Below are positions 1-6,303 of a stretch of 6,939 nucleotides of DNA, in pieces. The notes beneath the pieces are model-generated. The model saw nothing but the letters and a program-made list of their open reading frames with translations. It was not told where the DNA came from and did no database searches. Position 1 is the first letter of the stretch; every line of letters starts with the position of its first letter. Origin of the DNA: JOPF133 sp052144935 (GTDB lineage: Bacteria > Acidobacteriota > Terriglobia > Bryobacterales > Bryobacteraceae); contig JBKQPR010000260.1 of assembly GCA_052144935.1 (NCBI GenBank), forward strand, positions 1-6,939, read 5' to 3'. A program made the translations under genes and the position numbers.

Positions 1-612
1 AAGAAGTACACCTACATCCTCGACAAGCCCTACCGCTGGGAAGAGTGGGCCGCGCCCCGGGGAAAGGACGGCCAGATCGACCACAACCGGGCGAAGACCG
101 GCGACGACCTCCGCGACTTCGTGAACCTGAAACTCTTCCCCTACCTGCACGGCTTCAAGCAAAAGGCCACCGGACCGAACACCATCGAATACAAGATGGG
201 GGAAATCTTCGGCGAGATCAAGAACAAGATCTCCAGCGGGTACAATCTGCGCGAGATCATCGACCACATCGACGAGCTGCGCTTCCGCTCGCAGAGCGAG
301 AAGCACGAACTGTCGCATCTCTACGAGGCCAAGATCCGGAACATGGGCAACGCCGGGCGCAACGGCGGCGAGTATTACACCCCTCGCCCGCTCATTCGCG
401 CCATCGTGCGGGTGGTGCAGCCCAAAATCGGCGACCGCATCTACGATGGCGCGGCCGGCTCGGCGGGCTTCCTGTGCGAGTCGTTCGATTTCATGAAGGC
501 CAAGCCCGGCCTCACCACCAAAGGTCTCGCCACCCTCCAGACGCGCACCTTCTACGGCAAGGAAAAGAAGTCGCTCGCCTACGTCATCGCCATCATGAAA
601 TCGCCATCATGA
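1..612 (+). CDS. hsdM: Type I restriction-modification N6-adenine methyltransferase HsdM, N-terminal part (5' end outside window, 3' end broken by frameshift)
   Basis: HsdM is the modification subunit of type I R-M enzymes: it transfers a methyl group from S-adenosylmethionine to N6 of adenine, with HsdS giving site specificity. The reading frame is open from base 1, so the true start lies outside. Visible are the helical N-terminal domain (around IEYKMGEIFGEIKNK), the motif X-like GGEYYTP (nt 364-384), and the SAM-binding motif I DGAAGSAGFL (nt 445-474), where the usual P after D is G. The frame stops at TGA 610-612 because of a 14-bp tandem duplication at 586-613. The gene continues in another frame with NMILHGIEAPNI, the expected next HsdM segment. 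The ATG at 609-611 overlaps this stop (ATGA), so reinitiation could in principle make the second half separately. A long frame-3 reading frame covering the same bases is an Arg-rich shadow. Family assignment is very secure; whether an active enzyme is made is doubtful. Confidence 0.92.
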   Translation, partial: KKYTYILDKPYRWEEWAAPRGKDGQIDHNRAKTGDDLRDFVNLKLFPYLHGFKQKATGPNTIEYKMGEIFGEIKNKISSGYNLREIIDHIDELRFRSQSEKHELSHLYEAKIRNMGNAGRNGGEYYTPRPLIRAIVRVVQPKIGDRIYDGAAGSAGFLCESFDFMKAKPGLTTKGLATLQTRTFYGKEKKSLAYVIAIMKSPS

Positions 613-613
613 A
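586..613 (+). repeat. 14-bp perfect tandem duplication (2 copies) in hsdM
   Basis: The unit ATCGCCATCATGAA occurs twice in direct succession (586-599 and 600-613). Fourteen is not a multiple of three, so the second copy shifts the frame. With one copy removed the translation reads YVIAIMNMILHGIE without a break, which is the normal HsdM sequence here. This identifies the duplication as the cause of the split gene. Confidence 0.97.
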
Positions 614-1334
614 TATGATCCTGCACGGCATCGAGGCGCCCAACATTGTCCACACCAATACCCTCACCGAGAACCTCGCCGACATTCAGGAAAAGGACCG
701 CTTCGACGTGGTGCTGGCCAATCCGCCCCTCGGAGGGAAGGAGCGCAAGGAGGTGCAGCAGAATTTCCCCATCCGAACCGGCGAGACGGCGTTCCTCTTC
801 CTGCAGCACTTCATCAAGATTCTCAAGGCCGGCGGGCGCGGCGGCGTGGTCATCAAGAACACCTTCCTCTCCAACACCGATAACGCTTCCGTGAGCCTGC
901 GCAAGCTGTTGCTGGAAAGCTGCAGCCTGCACACGGTGCTCGATTGCCCAGGCGGCACTTTCCAGGGCGCGGGAGTGAAGACGGTGGTGCTGTTCTTTGA
1001 GAAGGGCGCCAAGACGCGCAAGATCTGGTATTACCAGCTCGACCCCGGACGCAACCTCGGCAAGACCAACCCGCTCAATGACGACGACCTGGCCGAGTTC
1101 GTAGAGTTGCAGAAGACCTTCGCCGACTCGCCCAAATCCTGGAGCGTGGATGCCACCGTGGACGGCACCGTGGACGGCAAGGCCATCAACCCGGCGACTT
1201 TCGACCTATCCGTGAAGAACCCGAACGGGGGCGAGGCGGTGGTGCATCGGAGCCCGCGGGAGATCCTGGATGAAATCGCCGCGCTGGACGCCGAGAGCGC
1301 GGCAGTGCTGGAGACGATACGGGGGCTGCTGTGA
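609..1334 (+). CDS. hsdM: Type I restriction-modification methyltransferase HsdM, C-terminal part (frame 3 continuation)
   Basis: This is the second half of the same methyltransferase. It opens with NMILHGIEAPNIVHTNTL and then carries catalytic motif IV as NPPL (nt 720-731). That motif is usually NPP followed by an aromatic residue that stacks on the flipped adenine, so Leu (CTC instead of TTC/TAC) is notable. Next come the conserved stretches NFPIRTGETAFLFLQHF, GGVVIKNTFLSNTDNASVSL, LDCPGGTFQGAGVKTVVLFF and IWYYQLDPGRN, and a helical C-terminus with HRSPREILDEIAALDAESA. The start given (ATG 609, overlapping the upstream TGA) is only the possible reinitiation point; ATG 615 is an alternative. 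In a repaired gene there is no start here. A 12-bp in-frame tandem duplication lies at 1155-1178. The stop TGA 1332-1334 overlaps the next gene's GTG start, implying translational coupling with the nuclease gene. Confidence 0.9.
   Translation: MNMILHGIEAPNIVHTNTLTENLADIQEKDRFDVVLANPPLGGKERKEVQQNFPIRTGETAFLFLQHFIKILKAGGRGGVVIKNTFLSNTDNASVSLRKLLLESCSLHTVLDCPGGTFQGAGVKTVVLFFEKGAKTRKIWYYQLDPGRNLGKTNPLNDDDLAEFVELQKTFADSPKSWSVDATVDGTVDGKAINPATFDLSVKNPNGGEAVVHRSPREILDEIAALDAESAAVLETIRGLL
1155..1178 (+). repeat. 12-bp perfect tandem duplication (2 copies) in hsdM, in frame
   Basis: ACCGTGGACGGC is present twice in succession and encodes TVDG-TVDG. Being a multiple of three it leaves the frame intact. 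It lies in a variable stretch between SWSVDA and the conserved PATFDLSVKNPN. Confidence 0.95.
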
Positions 1335-1612
1335 AGCTCAAGCCGGCATTTTTCGACGGCATCCGCGACTTGATCGCTGGGGCGCGCGCTACCGTTGCAC
1401 GCGGCGTGGACCTCGTTCAGGTCCACACCAACTTCGAGATCGGCCGGCGCATCGTGGAGGAGGAACAGCGCGGCAAGAACAGGGCCGCTTATGGAGAAGA
1501 GATCATCAAGGCATTGGCCGACTGGCTCACGGGCGAGTTCGGCAAAGGGTTTTCCACCAGCAATCTCGCCTACATGCGCACGTTTTATCTTCTCTATCAG
1601 GATCGAGGTCCA

Positions 1613-1747
1613 ATTTTCCAGTCAGCGTCTGGAAAATCCGGCTCCTCCCAAATTGGCCAGTCAACGATTGGCCAATTCGACGCCCCAGCAATTGGCCAGA
1701 CAGTGTCTGACCAATTGACGATTTTCCAGACACTGTCTGGAAAATCG
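1613..1747. repeat. Array of four palindromic units inside the DUF1016 gene
   Basis: There are four inverted repeats. Unit 1 (1613-1637) has 9-bp arms ATTTTCCAG/CTGGAAAAT around 7 nt. Unit 2 (1651-1677) has arms AATTGGCCA/TGGCCAATT around 9 nt. Unit 3 (1689-1717) has 14-bp arms with one mismatch around a single G. Unit 4 (1719-1747) has perfect 14-bp arms around a single C. Units 3 and 4 share the core CAGACA-N-TGTCTG and are one base apart. Units 1 and 4 share the outer arms, and units 2 and 3 share AATTGGCCA, giving an A-B-B-A order. In the gene's frame they encode IFQSASGKS, IGQSTIGQF, IGQTVSDQL and IFQTLSGKS. The segment looks more AT-rich than its surroundings. Confidence 0.9.
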
Positions 1748-2177
1748 GACTCTCTTCAGCCCCGCCCCTTCACCCTGAGCTGGTCGCACTACGTTTTCCT
1801 CCTCGGCGTCAAGAACCCCAACGAGCGTAGTTTCTATGAGATAGAAGCCAGCGAGCAGAACTGGACGCTACGCGAACTCAAGCGCCAGTTCAACTCGGGA
1901 CTCTACGAGCGCCTGGCCCTCAGCCGCGACAAGGAAGGGATTCGCAGGCTTGCGCGGGAGGGGCAAATCGTCGAGCAGCCGAGCGATCTGCTCAAGGAGC
2001 CTCTGGTTCTGGAATTCTTGGGATTGGACGAGCGGAGCCGCTATTCGGAATCCGACCTGGAATCCGCCATCATCGGCCAGATCGAGCGCTTCCTCCTGGA
2101 AATGGGCAAAGGTTTCCTCTTCGAGGCACGGCAGAAGCGCTTCACTTTCGACGAAGAGCACTTCTTCGTGGACCTGG

Positions 2178-2182
2178 TTTTT
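2178..2182 (+). other. T5 homopolymer at the frameshift point of the nuclease gene
   Basis: The zero frame reads GTT TTT CTA CAA. Family continuity needs GTT TTC TAC AAC, i.e. four Ts. If this is not an error, tRNA-Phe could slip from UUU onto UUC by +1 while the CUA Leu codon, probably rare in a GC-rich genome, waits in the A site. Confidence 0.8.
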
Positions 2183-2624
2183 CTACAACCGCCTGCTGCG
2201 CTGCTATGTCCTGCTCGACCTGAAAATCGGCAAGATCGCCCATCAGGACCTCGGTCAGATGCAGATGTACGTCAACTACTTCGACCGCTTCGTGACAACC
2301 GGCGAGGAGAACTCCACCATCGGCATCGTGCTATGCAAGCAGAAGAACAAGGCGCTGGTGGAAATCACCTTGCCCAAGGACGCCAACATCCACGCACGGA
2401 AGTATCAGCTCTACCTGCCCAGCAGGGACGAGCTGCAGCGGAAGCTGATGGAGCGGATGGGGGACCAGGATGCGGGCGATGAATAGGGGGAAGGGCGAAG
2501 GGGCCGCGGACGGTGGGCCGGCGAACCGATGGCAGCACGGGGTATGGGCCCTTCGACATGAGCGTTAATCTTCTCCACATCGGGCGGGCACGCGCCGTCA
2601 TGCTGAGGAGGCCGTAAAATGCCC

Positions 2625-2650
2625 CCGTCCGGCCCCCAAGCGCCGGGCGG
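2625..2650 (+). other. GC-rich hairpin in the gap between the nuclease gene and the ABC genes
   Basis: CCGTCCGG (2625-2632) pairs with CCGGGCGG (2643-2650) with one U-G wobble around a 10-nt loop. No T run follows, so it is not a standard intrinsic terminator; it may be a leader or attenuating structure. The rest of the gap 2487-2682 shows no recognisable gene. A tiny 14-codon frame at 2619-2663 with GAGGAG in front of it overlaps this hairpin. Confidence 0.3.
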
Positions 2651-2682
2651 AGAAACTGGGTAATCTGAAGCATGCCTCCCCT

Positions 2683-4233
2683 ATGAACTTTTCATTGATC
2701 GGAATTCTCATCCGCCTGCGCTACAAGCTGCTGTGGGCTAAGACGCGCTCACGAAGCGGCAAGATCGCGCTGTTCTTTGCAGGGTATCTGCTGCTGGTGA
2801 TGGTGATGGCGTTCCTGTCGATGGGAGGAATCGGCGCCGGCATGCAGGCGATTCGCAGCGGCAAAGGCCCCCTGGTAGCGGGGATCGCGCTGGCAGGCAT
2901 TTACCTGCAAGGGCTGCTCGCCAGCGTGGTGCTGGGGTTCGGGATGGCCGCCATCTTTTCGGATACCGAGCTCCGCCGCTATCCCCTCAAAGAGCGCGAG
3001 CGCCGCCTGGCGCGCCATTTCATCGGCATCGCGGACCCATTCTGGTACCTGTTCCTCGCCTTGGACCTGGGCGTGGCTTTGGGGCTGTACCTCTTCGGCG
3101 AGGGATCGTTCTGGCTGGGATCGATCGCCGCCCTGCTGTTGTTGGTCTCCAATTACCTGGGCGCCCGCGTGGTGGGCATCCTGGTGGACCGCCTGATGGC
3201 GAAGAAGGCCGGCGGCGCGGTGCTGATTCTTCTGGCGATCGGTTGCGCGATGTTGCCGCAAATGGCGATGCGAGGATACAAGAACCCGGCGATTGCCGGA
3301 CCGCTCAAACAGTTGTGGACCTGGTTGCCGCCGGCAGGCGCCGCAGCCGCCATGACGCGGGCGGACTTGACGGCTGTCTCGGGTTTGGCGGTGGTTGCCG
3401 GTTGGCTGATCGCCATGGCCGCGCTGCTGGTGGTTTTGGAGCGCCGGCCACCCAAAGTCCAAGTCGCGCTGGCCACCAAAGTGGTATGGGCAGGCCCCAT
3501 CGACCGGTTCGGCGCACTGTTCGGCACGCGGAACGGCCGGCTGGTGGCGCTGTGGCTGCGCTTCTTCTCCCGCAACAACCGGTTTCGCGCCGTTTTTGCG
3601 CTGGCATTGCCGATCTTCGTCCTCATGATCCGGCAGGGATCCGGGAATCCATTCGCGCTCAGCGAGGCCACCTTCTCGATGGTCGGCATTGCCATTACCG
3701 GGAGGTTTGCGGTGAATCTGTTTGGTTACGTGGGCGGGGGATTTCGCCGCTGTCTGTTGCTGCCAACCGAACCCGCGGCGGCATTGCGCGCCGGCAGCTA
3801 TCTGTTTGTGTCGCTGGGAGTCGTGCTGATTTCTCTGGGCGCCGGGGCCTGGTGTTTGCTTTCGCGCGCCCCCTTCGACGGACGAGCCTTGATTATGCTG
3901 GTGGGTGCGAGCGTCACCAGTCTGTTCCTGTTTCACGGCGTCGCGATTTGGACGGCCATCCTGGGCGCCCGGCGCGGCAACTACCAGGGCTTCGGAAACG
4001 ACCTCTCGTTTGCGGGTAACGCCACGCTGTTGGGCGGAGTGTTTGGGCTGCTTCTGGCGGGGACATTGCTTGCCAAAAGGTGGCCGGGAATCGTCTCGCC
4101 GGACCACTGGTGGGCGACACCCCCGATGGCAGCGGCAGCGATCGGGCTTTACTTCGCGTCGCTGCGGTCCGCGGCGGCGGTGTTCCGGACCCGGCGCGAG
4201 CAACTGATGGCAACGGTGGAAGGAAGAGGCTGA
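2683..4233 (+). CDS. ABC-2 type exporter, polytopic permease subunit
   Basis: This 516-residue integral membrane protein is probably the transmembrane subunit of an ABC exporter whose ATPase is the next gene. The substrate cannot be told. After a short basic N-terminus (RLRYKLLWAKTRSRSGK) I count about 10-12 hydrophobic segments, near residues 28-48, 66-92, 118-138, 143-163, 178-196, 231-251, 302-317, 331-350, 372-393, 402-427, 446-464 and 480-495. There is no signal peptide and no periplasmic domain. The loop SDTELRRYPLKERER and the segment FFSRNNRFRAVFALALP recall a permease family I associate with acidobacteria (recall, not a search). The ATG at 2683 has no clear Shine-Dalgarno sequence (CCTCCCCT precedes it); it was kept because the basic N-terminus begins directly there. 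The stop lies four bases before the ATPase start, so the two are one operon. Confidence 0.8.
   Translation: MNFSLIGILIRLRYKLLWAKTRSRSGKIALFFAGYLLLVMVMAFLSMGGIGAGMQAIRSGKGPLVAGIALAGIYLQGLLASVVLGFGMAAIFSDTELRRYPLKERERRLARHFIGIADPFWYLFLALDLGVALGLYLFGEGSFWLGSIAALLLLVSNYLGARVVGILVDRLMAKKAGGAVLILLAIGCAMLPQMAMRGYKNPAIAGPLKQLWTWLPPAGAAAAMTRADLTAVSGLAVVAGWLIAMAALLVVLERRPPKVQVALATKVVWAGPIDRFGALFGTRNGRLVALWLRFFSRNNRFRAVFALALPIFVLMIRQGSGNPFALSEATFSMVGIAITGRFAVNLFGYVGGGFRRCLLLPTEPAAALRAGSYLFVSLGVVLISLGAGAWCLLSRAPFDGRALIMLVGASVTSLFLFHGVAIWTAILGARRGNYQGFGNDLSFAGNATLLGGVFGLLLAGTLLAKRWPGIVSPDHWWATPPMAAAAIGLYFASLRSAAAVFRTRREQLMATVEGRG
4221..4229 (+). promoter_or_regulatory. Ribosome binding site for the ABC ATPase
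   Basis: AGGAAGAGG lies inside the last codons of the permease gene, eight bases before ATG 4238. This fits coupled translation of the two subunits and settles the ATPase start. Confidence 0.75.
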
Positions 4234-4237
4234 TCGA

Positions 4238-5017
4238 ATGAGTTCCCAACCTGACGCGATACGAATTTCTAATTTAGTGAAGCGCTACGGCGCGGTGACG
4301 GCGGTGGAAGGGCTGTCTCTCAGCGTGGGCGCGGGCCGCATCTTCGGCTTCCTGGGACCGAACGGTTCGGGAAAGAGCACCACGATCGGCTGCCTGACCG
4401 GGTTGTTGGACCCCACCGCCGGCAAGATCGAGATCCTGGGACAGCCGTTCGACACGGAGAATGCCGCCATCAAGCGGCGCATCGGGGTGATGCCGGAAAC
4501 CCTGGGACTGTTCGACCCGCTGTACGCTCACGAGTTTCTGGCCTTTGTGGCCCGCATGTTCGGCCTGGATGAAGCCACGACGCGCAAGCGGGTGACCGAG
4601 CTGCTGGACGCGCTGGAATTGACCGACACCTCCAAAACACTGGCCGGGTATAGCACGGGCATGCGAAAGCGGGTGGCGTTTGCGGCCGCGGTAATCCATT
4701 CGCCGGAAGTGTTGTTTCTGGACGAACCCTTCGAAAGCATCGACCCGGCCGGCGTGGCGCTACTCAAACAATGGCTGAGGCGTTTCGCGGACCAAGGCCG
4801 CACGGTCTTCATGACCACTCACGTCCTGGAGACCGTGGAGCGCCTGTGCCATGATGTGGCCATCATTACCAAGCACGGCAAACTGGTGTGGCAGGGCGAT
4901 GTGACGGCGCTGGCCCACGACGGGTCGCTGACTTGCAACGGGCAGCAATTTCGCACTTTGGAAACGCTGTTCCTGCACCTGACGGGGGAGAAGTACACGG
5001 AGCTGAACTGGCTGTAG
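4238..5017 (+). CDS. ABC transporter ATP-binding protein (CcmA/ABC-2 type)
   Basis: This is the 259-residue cytoplasmic ATPase that powers the membrane subunit encoded just upstream. All nucleotide-binding elements are present: Walker A GPNGSGKST (residues 40-48), a Q-loop region IGVMPE with E87 in the Gln position (a common variant in this subfamily), the signature YSTGM (138-142) in place of LSGGQ (also typical), Walker B VLFLDEP (158-164), a D-loop SID (167-169) and the H-loop histidine H195 in MTTHVLE. Length is normal and the protein ends soon after the core fold, with no extra regulatory domain. It looks intact and functional. The operon with the permease argues for an export system; whether it handles a lipid, peptide, antibiotic or other substrate cannot be judged. 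Confidence 0.95.
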   Translation: MSSQPDAIRISNLVKRYGAVTAVEGLSLSVGAGRIFGFLGPNGSGKSTTIGCLTGLLDPTAGKIEILGQPFDTENAAIKRRIGVMPETLGLFDPLYAHEFLAFVARMFGLDEATTRKRVTELLDALELTDTSKTLAGYSTGMRKRVAFAAAVIHSPEVLFLDEPFESIDPAGVALLKQWLRRFADQGRTVFMTTHVLETVERLCHDVAIITKHGKLVWQGDVTALAHDGSLTCNGQQFRTLETLFLHLTGEKYTELNWL

Positions 5018-5034
5018 GCCGTTCCCGCTACAGC
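5011..5034 (+). terminator. Possible hairpin at the end of the ABC operon
   Basis: GCTGTAG (5011-5017, containing the ATPase stop) pairs with CTACAGC (5028-5034) around 10 nt. An alternative stem, GGCCG/CGGCC (5017-5021 with 5034-5038), competes with it. No T run follows, so termination is uncertain and read-through into the ankyrin gene is possible. Confidence 0.3.
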
Positions 5035-5041
5035 GGCCGAA

Positions 5042-5073
5042 GCCGCGGTTGAGGGCCGGCACCTGGCGGCCGG
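5042..5073 (-). repeat. 32-bp segment shared with 6421-6452 (possible gene-tail vestige)
   Basis: These bases match 6421-6452 at about 27 of 32 positions in the same orientation. Read on the minus strand they give SGRQVPALNRG, against TGRELPAINRG in the remnant gene at 6304-6670. All four differences are conservative, which suggests a shared protein-coding origin rather than chance. No similarity is visible beyond this stretch. Confidence 0.5.
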
Positions 5074-5107
5074 AGTCTTGTCGATACCCTGAACCAAGGG
5101 CACCCGT

Positions 5108-5114
5108 GGAGGAG
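5108..5114 (+). promoter_or_regulatory. Ribosome binding site for the ankyrin-repeat gene
   Basis: GGAGGAG stands six bases before ATG 5121. This strong site fixes the start there rather than at an upstream in-frame codon near 5049, which would add an unlikely Arg/Pro-rich extension. Confidence 0.85.
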
Positions 5115-5120
5115 TTCGTA

Positions 5121-6281
5121 ATGGATCTCAAGCCACTGCCGTTTCGGTCCGTCCTCGAGCAATACCAGAAACAGGCCGAGGTACTGCTCGAAGGCCACCA
5201 ATCGGGCGATTCCCAGGCAATCCGGATCGTCCATCAAAAGCATCCCCGTTTCCTGGACTCGAAAATCACCTGGCTGCCAAGGAACCTGCCGGACGCGGAG
5301 ATTCGCAGCGCGGCGTTTGACCTTGCCGATGCGCAACTCACCATCGCCCGCTATTACAACTTCCAGAATTGGCAGAAGCTCGCGGAGTACGTCGAAGGGG
5401 TCACCCAGGACGGCCCAGTCTTCCAATTCGAATCGGCCGTGGAGGCCGTCATCGCCGGTGACGGGGCCGCGCTGGAATCGTGGCTGCGCGAAGATCCGGA
5501 ACTGGTTCGAGCGCGCTCGACGCGCGTCACGTGCTTTGACCCGCCGGTTCATCGTGCCACCCTGCTTCATTACGTCGCGGCCAACGGCGTCGAGAGTTAT
5601 CGCCAGAAGACGCCGGGGAACGCCGTTGAGATTGCCAAAACCCTGCTCCAGGCCGGCGCCGAAGCCGATGCGCGGGCCGGCATGTATGGCGGACAGTGCA
5701 CCACCATGAGCATGCTGGTATCGAGCAGTCATCCGGCCAAGGCTGGCGTGCAGGTTGCGCTGGTGGAAACCCTGCTGGATTTTGGCGCCGCGATCGAAGG
5801 GCGCGGCGCCGGCAAATGGACATCCCCACTGATGACGGCCCTGGCCTTCGGATACCTGGACGCTGCCGAGGCGCTCGTCAGACGCGGTGCGCGAGTGGAT
5901 GACCTCGCAGCGGCGGCAGGGTTGGGGCGGCTCGCCGAGGCAGCGCGATTGCTCGCGACGGCCGACCCGGAAAGCCGTCACCGCGCGCTGGCGTTAGCCG
6001 CGCAACACGGGCACGTGGAAATTGTACGGCTGCTCCTCGATGCCGGCGAAGATCCCAGCCGATACAACCCGGACGGAAACCATCCCCACTCGACGGCGTT
6101 GCATCAGGCCGTGATAGCCGGTCACGACGCGGTTGTCCGGTTGCTGGTGGAGCGGGGAGCGAGATTGGACATCCAGGACACCATCTTTCACGGCACGCCG
6201 CTCGGCTGGGCCCGGCACGCGGGGCAAACCGAGATCGAGAAGTACCTGTGCGCCCATGGGGCAGAAACCGCGGGGGCGTGA
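5121..6281 (+). CDS. Ankyrin-repeat protein
   Basis: This is a 386-residue soluble protein with no signal peptide or membrane segment, so probably cytoplasmic. The N-terminal part (residues 1-100, with RSVLEQYQKQAEVLLEGHQ and DLADAQLTIARYYNFQNWQKLAEYV) is a helical cap. Ankyrin-type helix pairs follow: a degenerate one from about 104 (FESAVEAVIAGDGAALESWL), then TLLHYVAANGV (148-157), a repeat around 205-222, SPLMTALAFGYLDAAEALVRRGARVD (235-260), a degenerate one from 262, RALALAAQHGHVEIVRLLLDAGEDP (288-312), TALHQAVIAGHDAVVRLLVERGARLD (325-350) and a closing one at 358-383. Such proteins bind other proteins; no enzymatic domain is visible and no partner can be named. It lies 103 bases after the ABC operon on the same strand and may be partly co-transcribed. 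It looks intact. Confidence 0.9.
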   Translation: MDLKPLPFRSVLEQYQKQAEVLLEGHQSGDSQAIRIVHQKHPRFLDSKITWLPRNLPDAEIRSAAFDLADAQLTIARYYNFQNWQKLAEYVEGVTQDGPVFQFESAVEAVIAGDGAALESWLREDPELVRARSTRVTCFDPPVHRATLLHYVAANGVESYRQKTPGNAVEIAKTLLQAGAEADARAGMYGGQCTTMSMLVSSSHPAKAGVQVALVETLLDFGAAIEGRGAGKWTSPLMTALAFGYLDAAEALVRRGARVDDLAAAAGLGRLAEAARLLATADPESRHRALALAAQHGHVEIVRLLLDAGEDPSRYNPDGNHPHSTALHQAVIAGHDAVVRLLVERGARLDIQDTIFHGTPLGWARHAGQTEIEKYLCAHGAETAGA

Positions 6282-6303
6282 GCCGTAGGCAAACGCTCTG
6301 GCG

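Larger units (their letters stand above)
1331..2486 (+). pseudogene. DUF1016 / YhcG-family PD-(D/E)XK nuclease, frameshifted at a T5 run
   Basis: This family has an N-terminal DUF1016_N helical domain and a C-terminal PD-(D/E)XK nuclease fold, and is often encoded inside type I R-M loci; its substrate is not firmly established. The GTG start at 1331 overlaps the hsdM stop. Residues about 1-90 form the N-domain (TNFEIGRRIVEEEQ, STSNLAYMRTFYLLYQ). Residues 95-139 are a linker of four IxQ-type repeats encoded by palindromic DNA. SWSHYVFLLGVKNPNERSFYE follows in the usual family arrangement, then the nuclease core with FDEEHFFVDLVF ending at residue 284. One extra T in 2178-2182 sends the frame into a 99-residue nonsense tail ending at 2482. 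The true continuation, FYNRLLRCYVLLDLKIGK to a TAG at 2484-2486, is in frame 3. The shift separates D281 from the catalytic DLK, so the unshifted product should be inactive. Corrected length is 384 residues, normal for the family. A true mutation, a +1 recoding site or a sequencing error are all possible. Confidence 0.85.

Noticed and set aside
45..608. Long plus-strand frame-3 reading frame running into the real hsdM C-terminal half
   Set aside because: Before 600 its translation is Arg/His/Pro-rich and unlike any part of HsdM, while frame 1 gives clear HsdM motifs; it is open only because of GC-rich codon bias.
1613..1747. Possible small CRISPR array
   Set aside because: The units are divergent palindromes of different arm sequences, with no uniform repeat and spacer lengths, and they lie within a coding frame without cas genes.
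2487..2682. Match between the two flanks of the R-M module (2487-2682 and 6640-6782) as attachment sites or target duplication
   Set aside because: Only short, low-complexity GC-rich similarities were seen; no direct repeat long enough to support an insertion footprint.
2749..4203. 484-residue minus-strand open frame opposite the permease
   Set aside because: Composition is Gln/Arg/His-rich with no domain pattern, and the plus strand encodes a coherent membrane protein; it is an antisense shadow.
5011..5120. Promoter for the ankyrin gene
   Set aside because: No pair of -35 and -10 elements with proper spacing could be found; only the ribosome binding site is supported.
5028..5981. 317-residue minus-strand open frame opposite the ankyrin gene
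   Set aside because: Shadow of the ankyrin codons; no recognisable family, and the plus strand has a strong ribosome binding site and clear ankyrin repeats.
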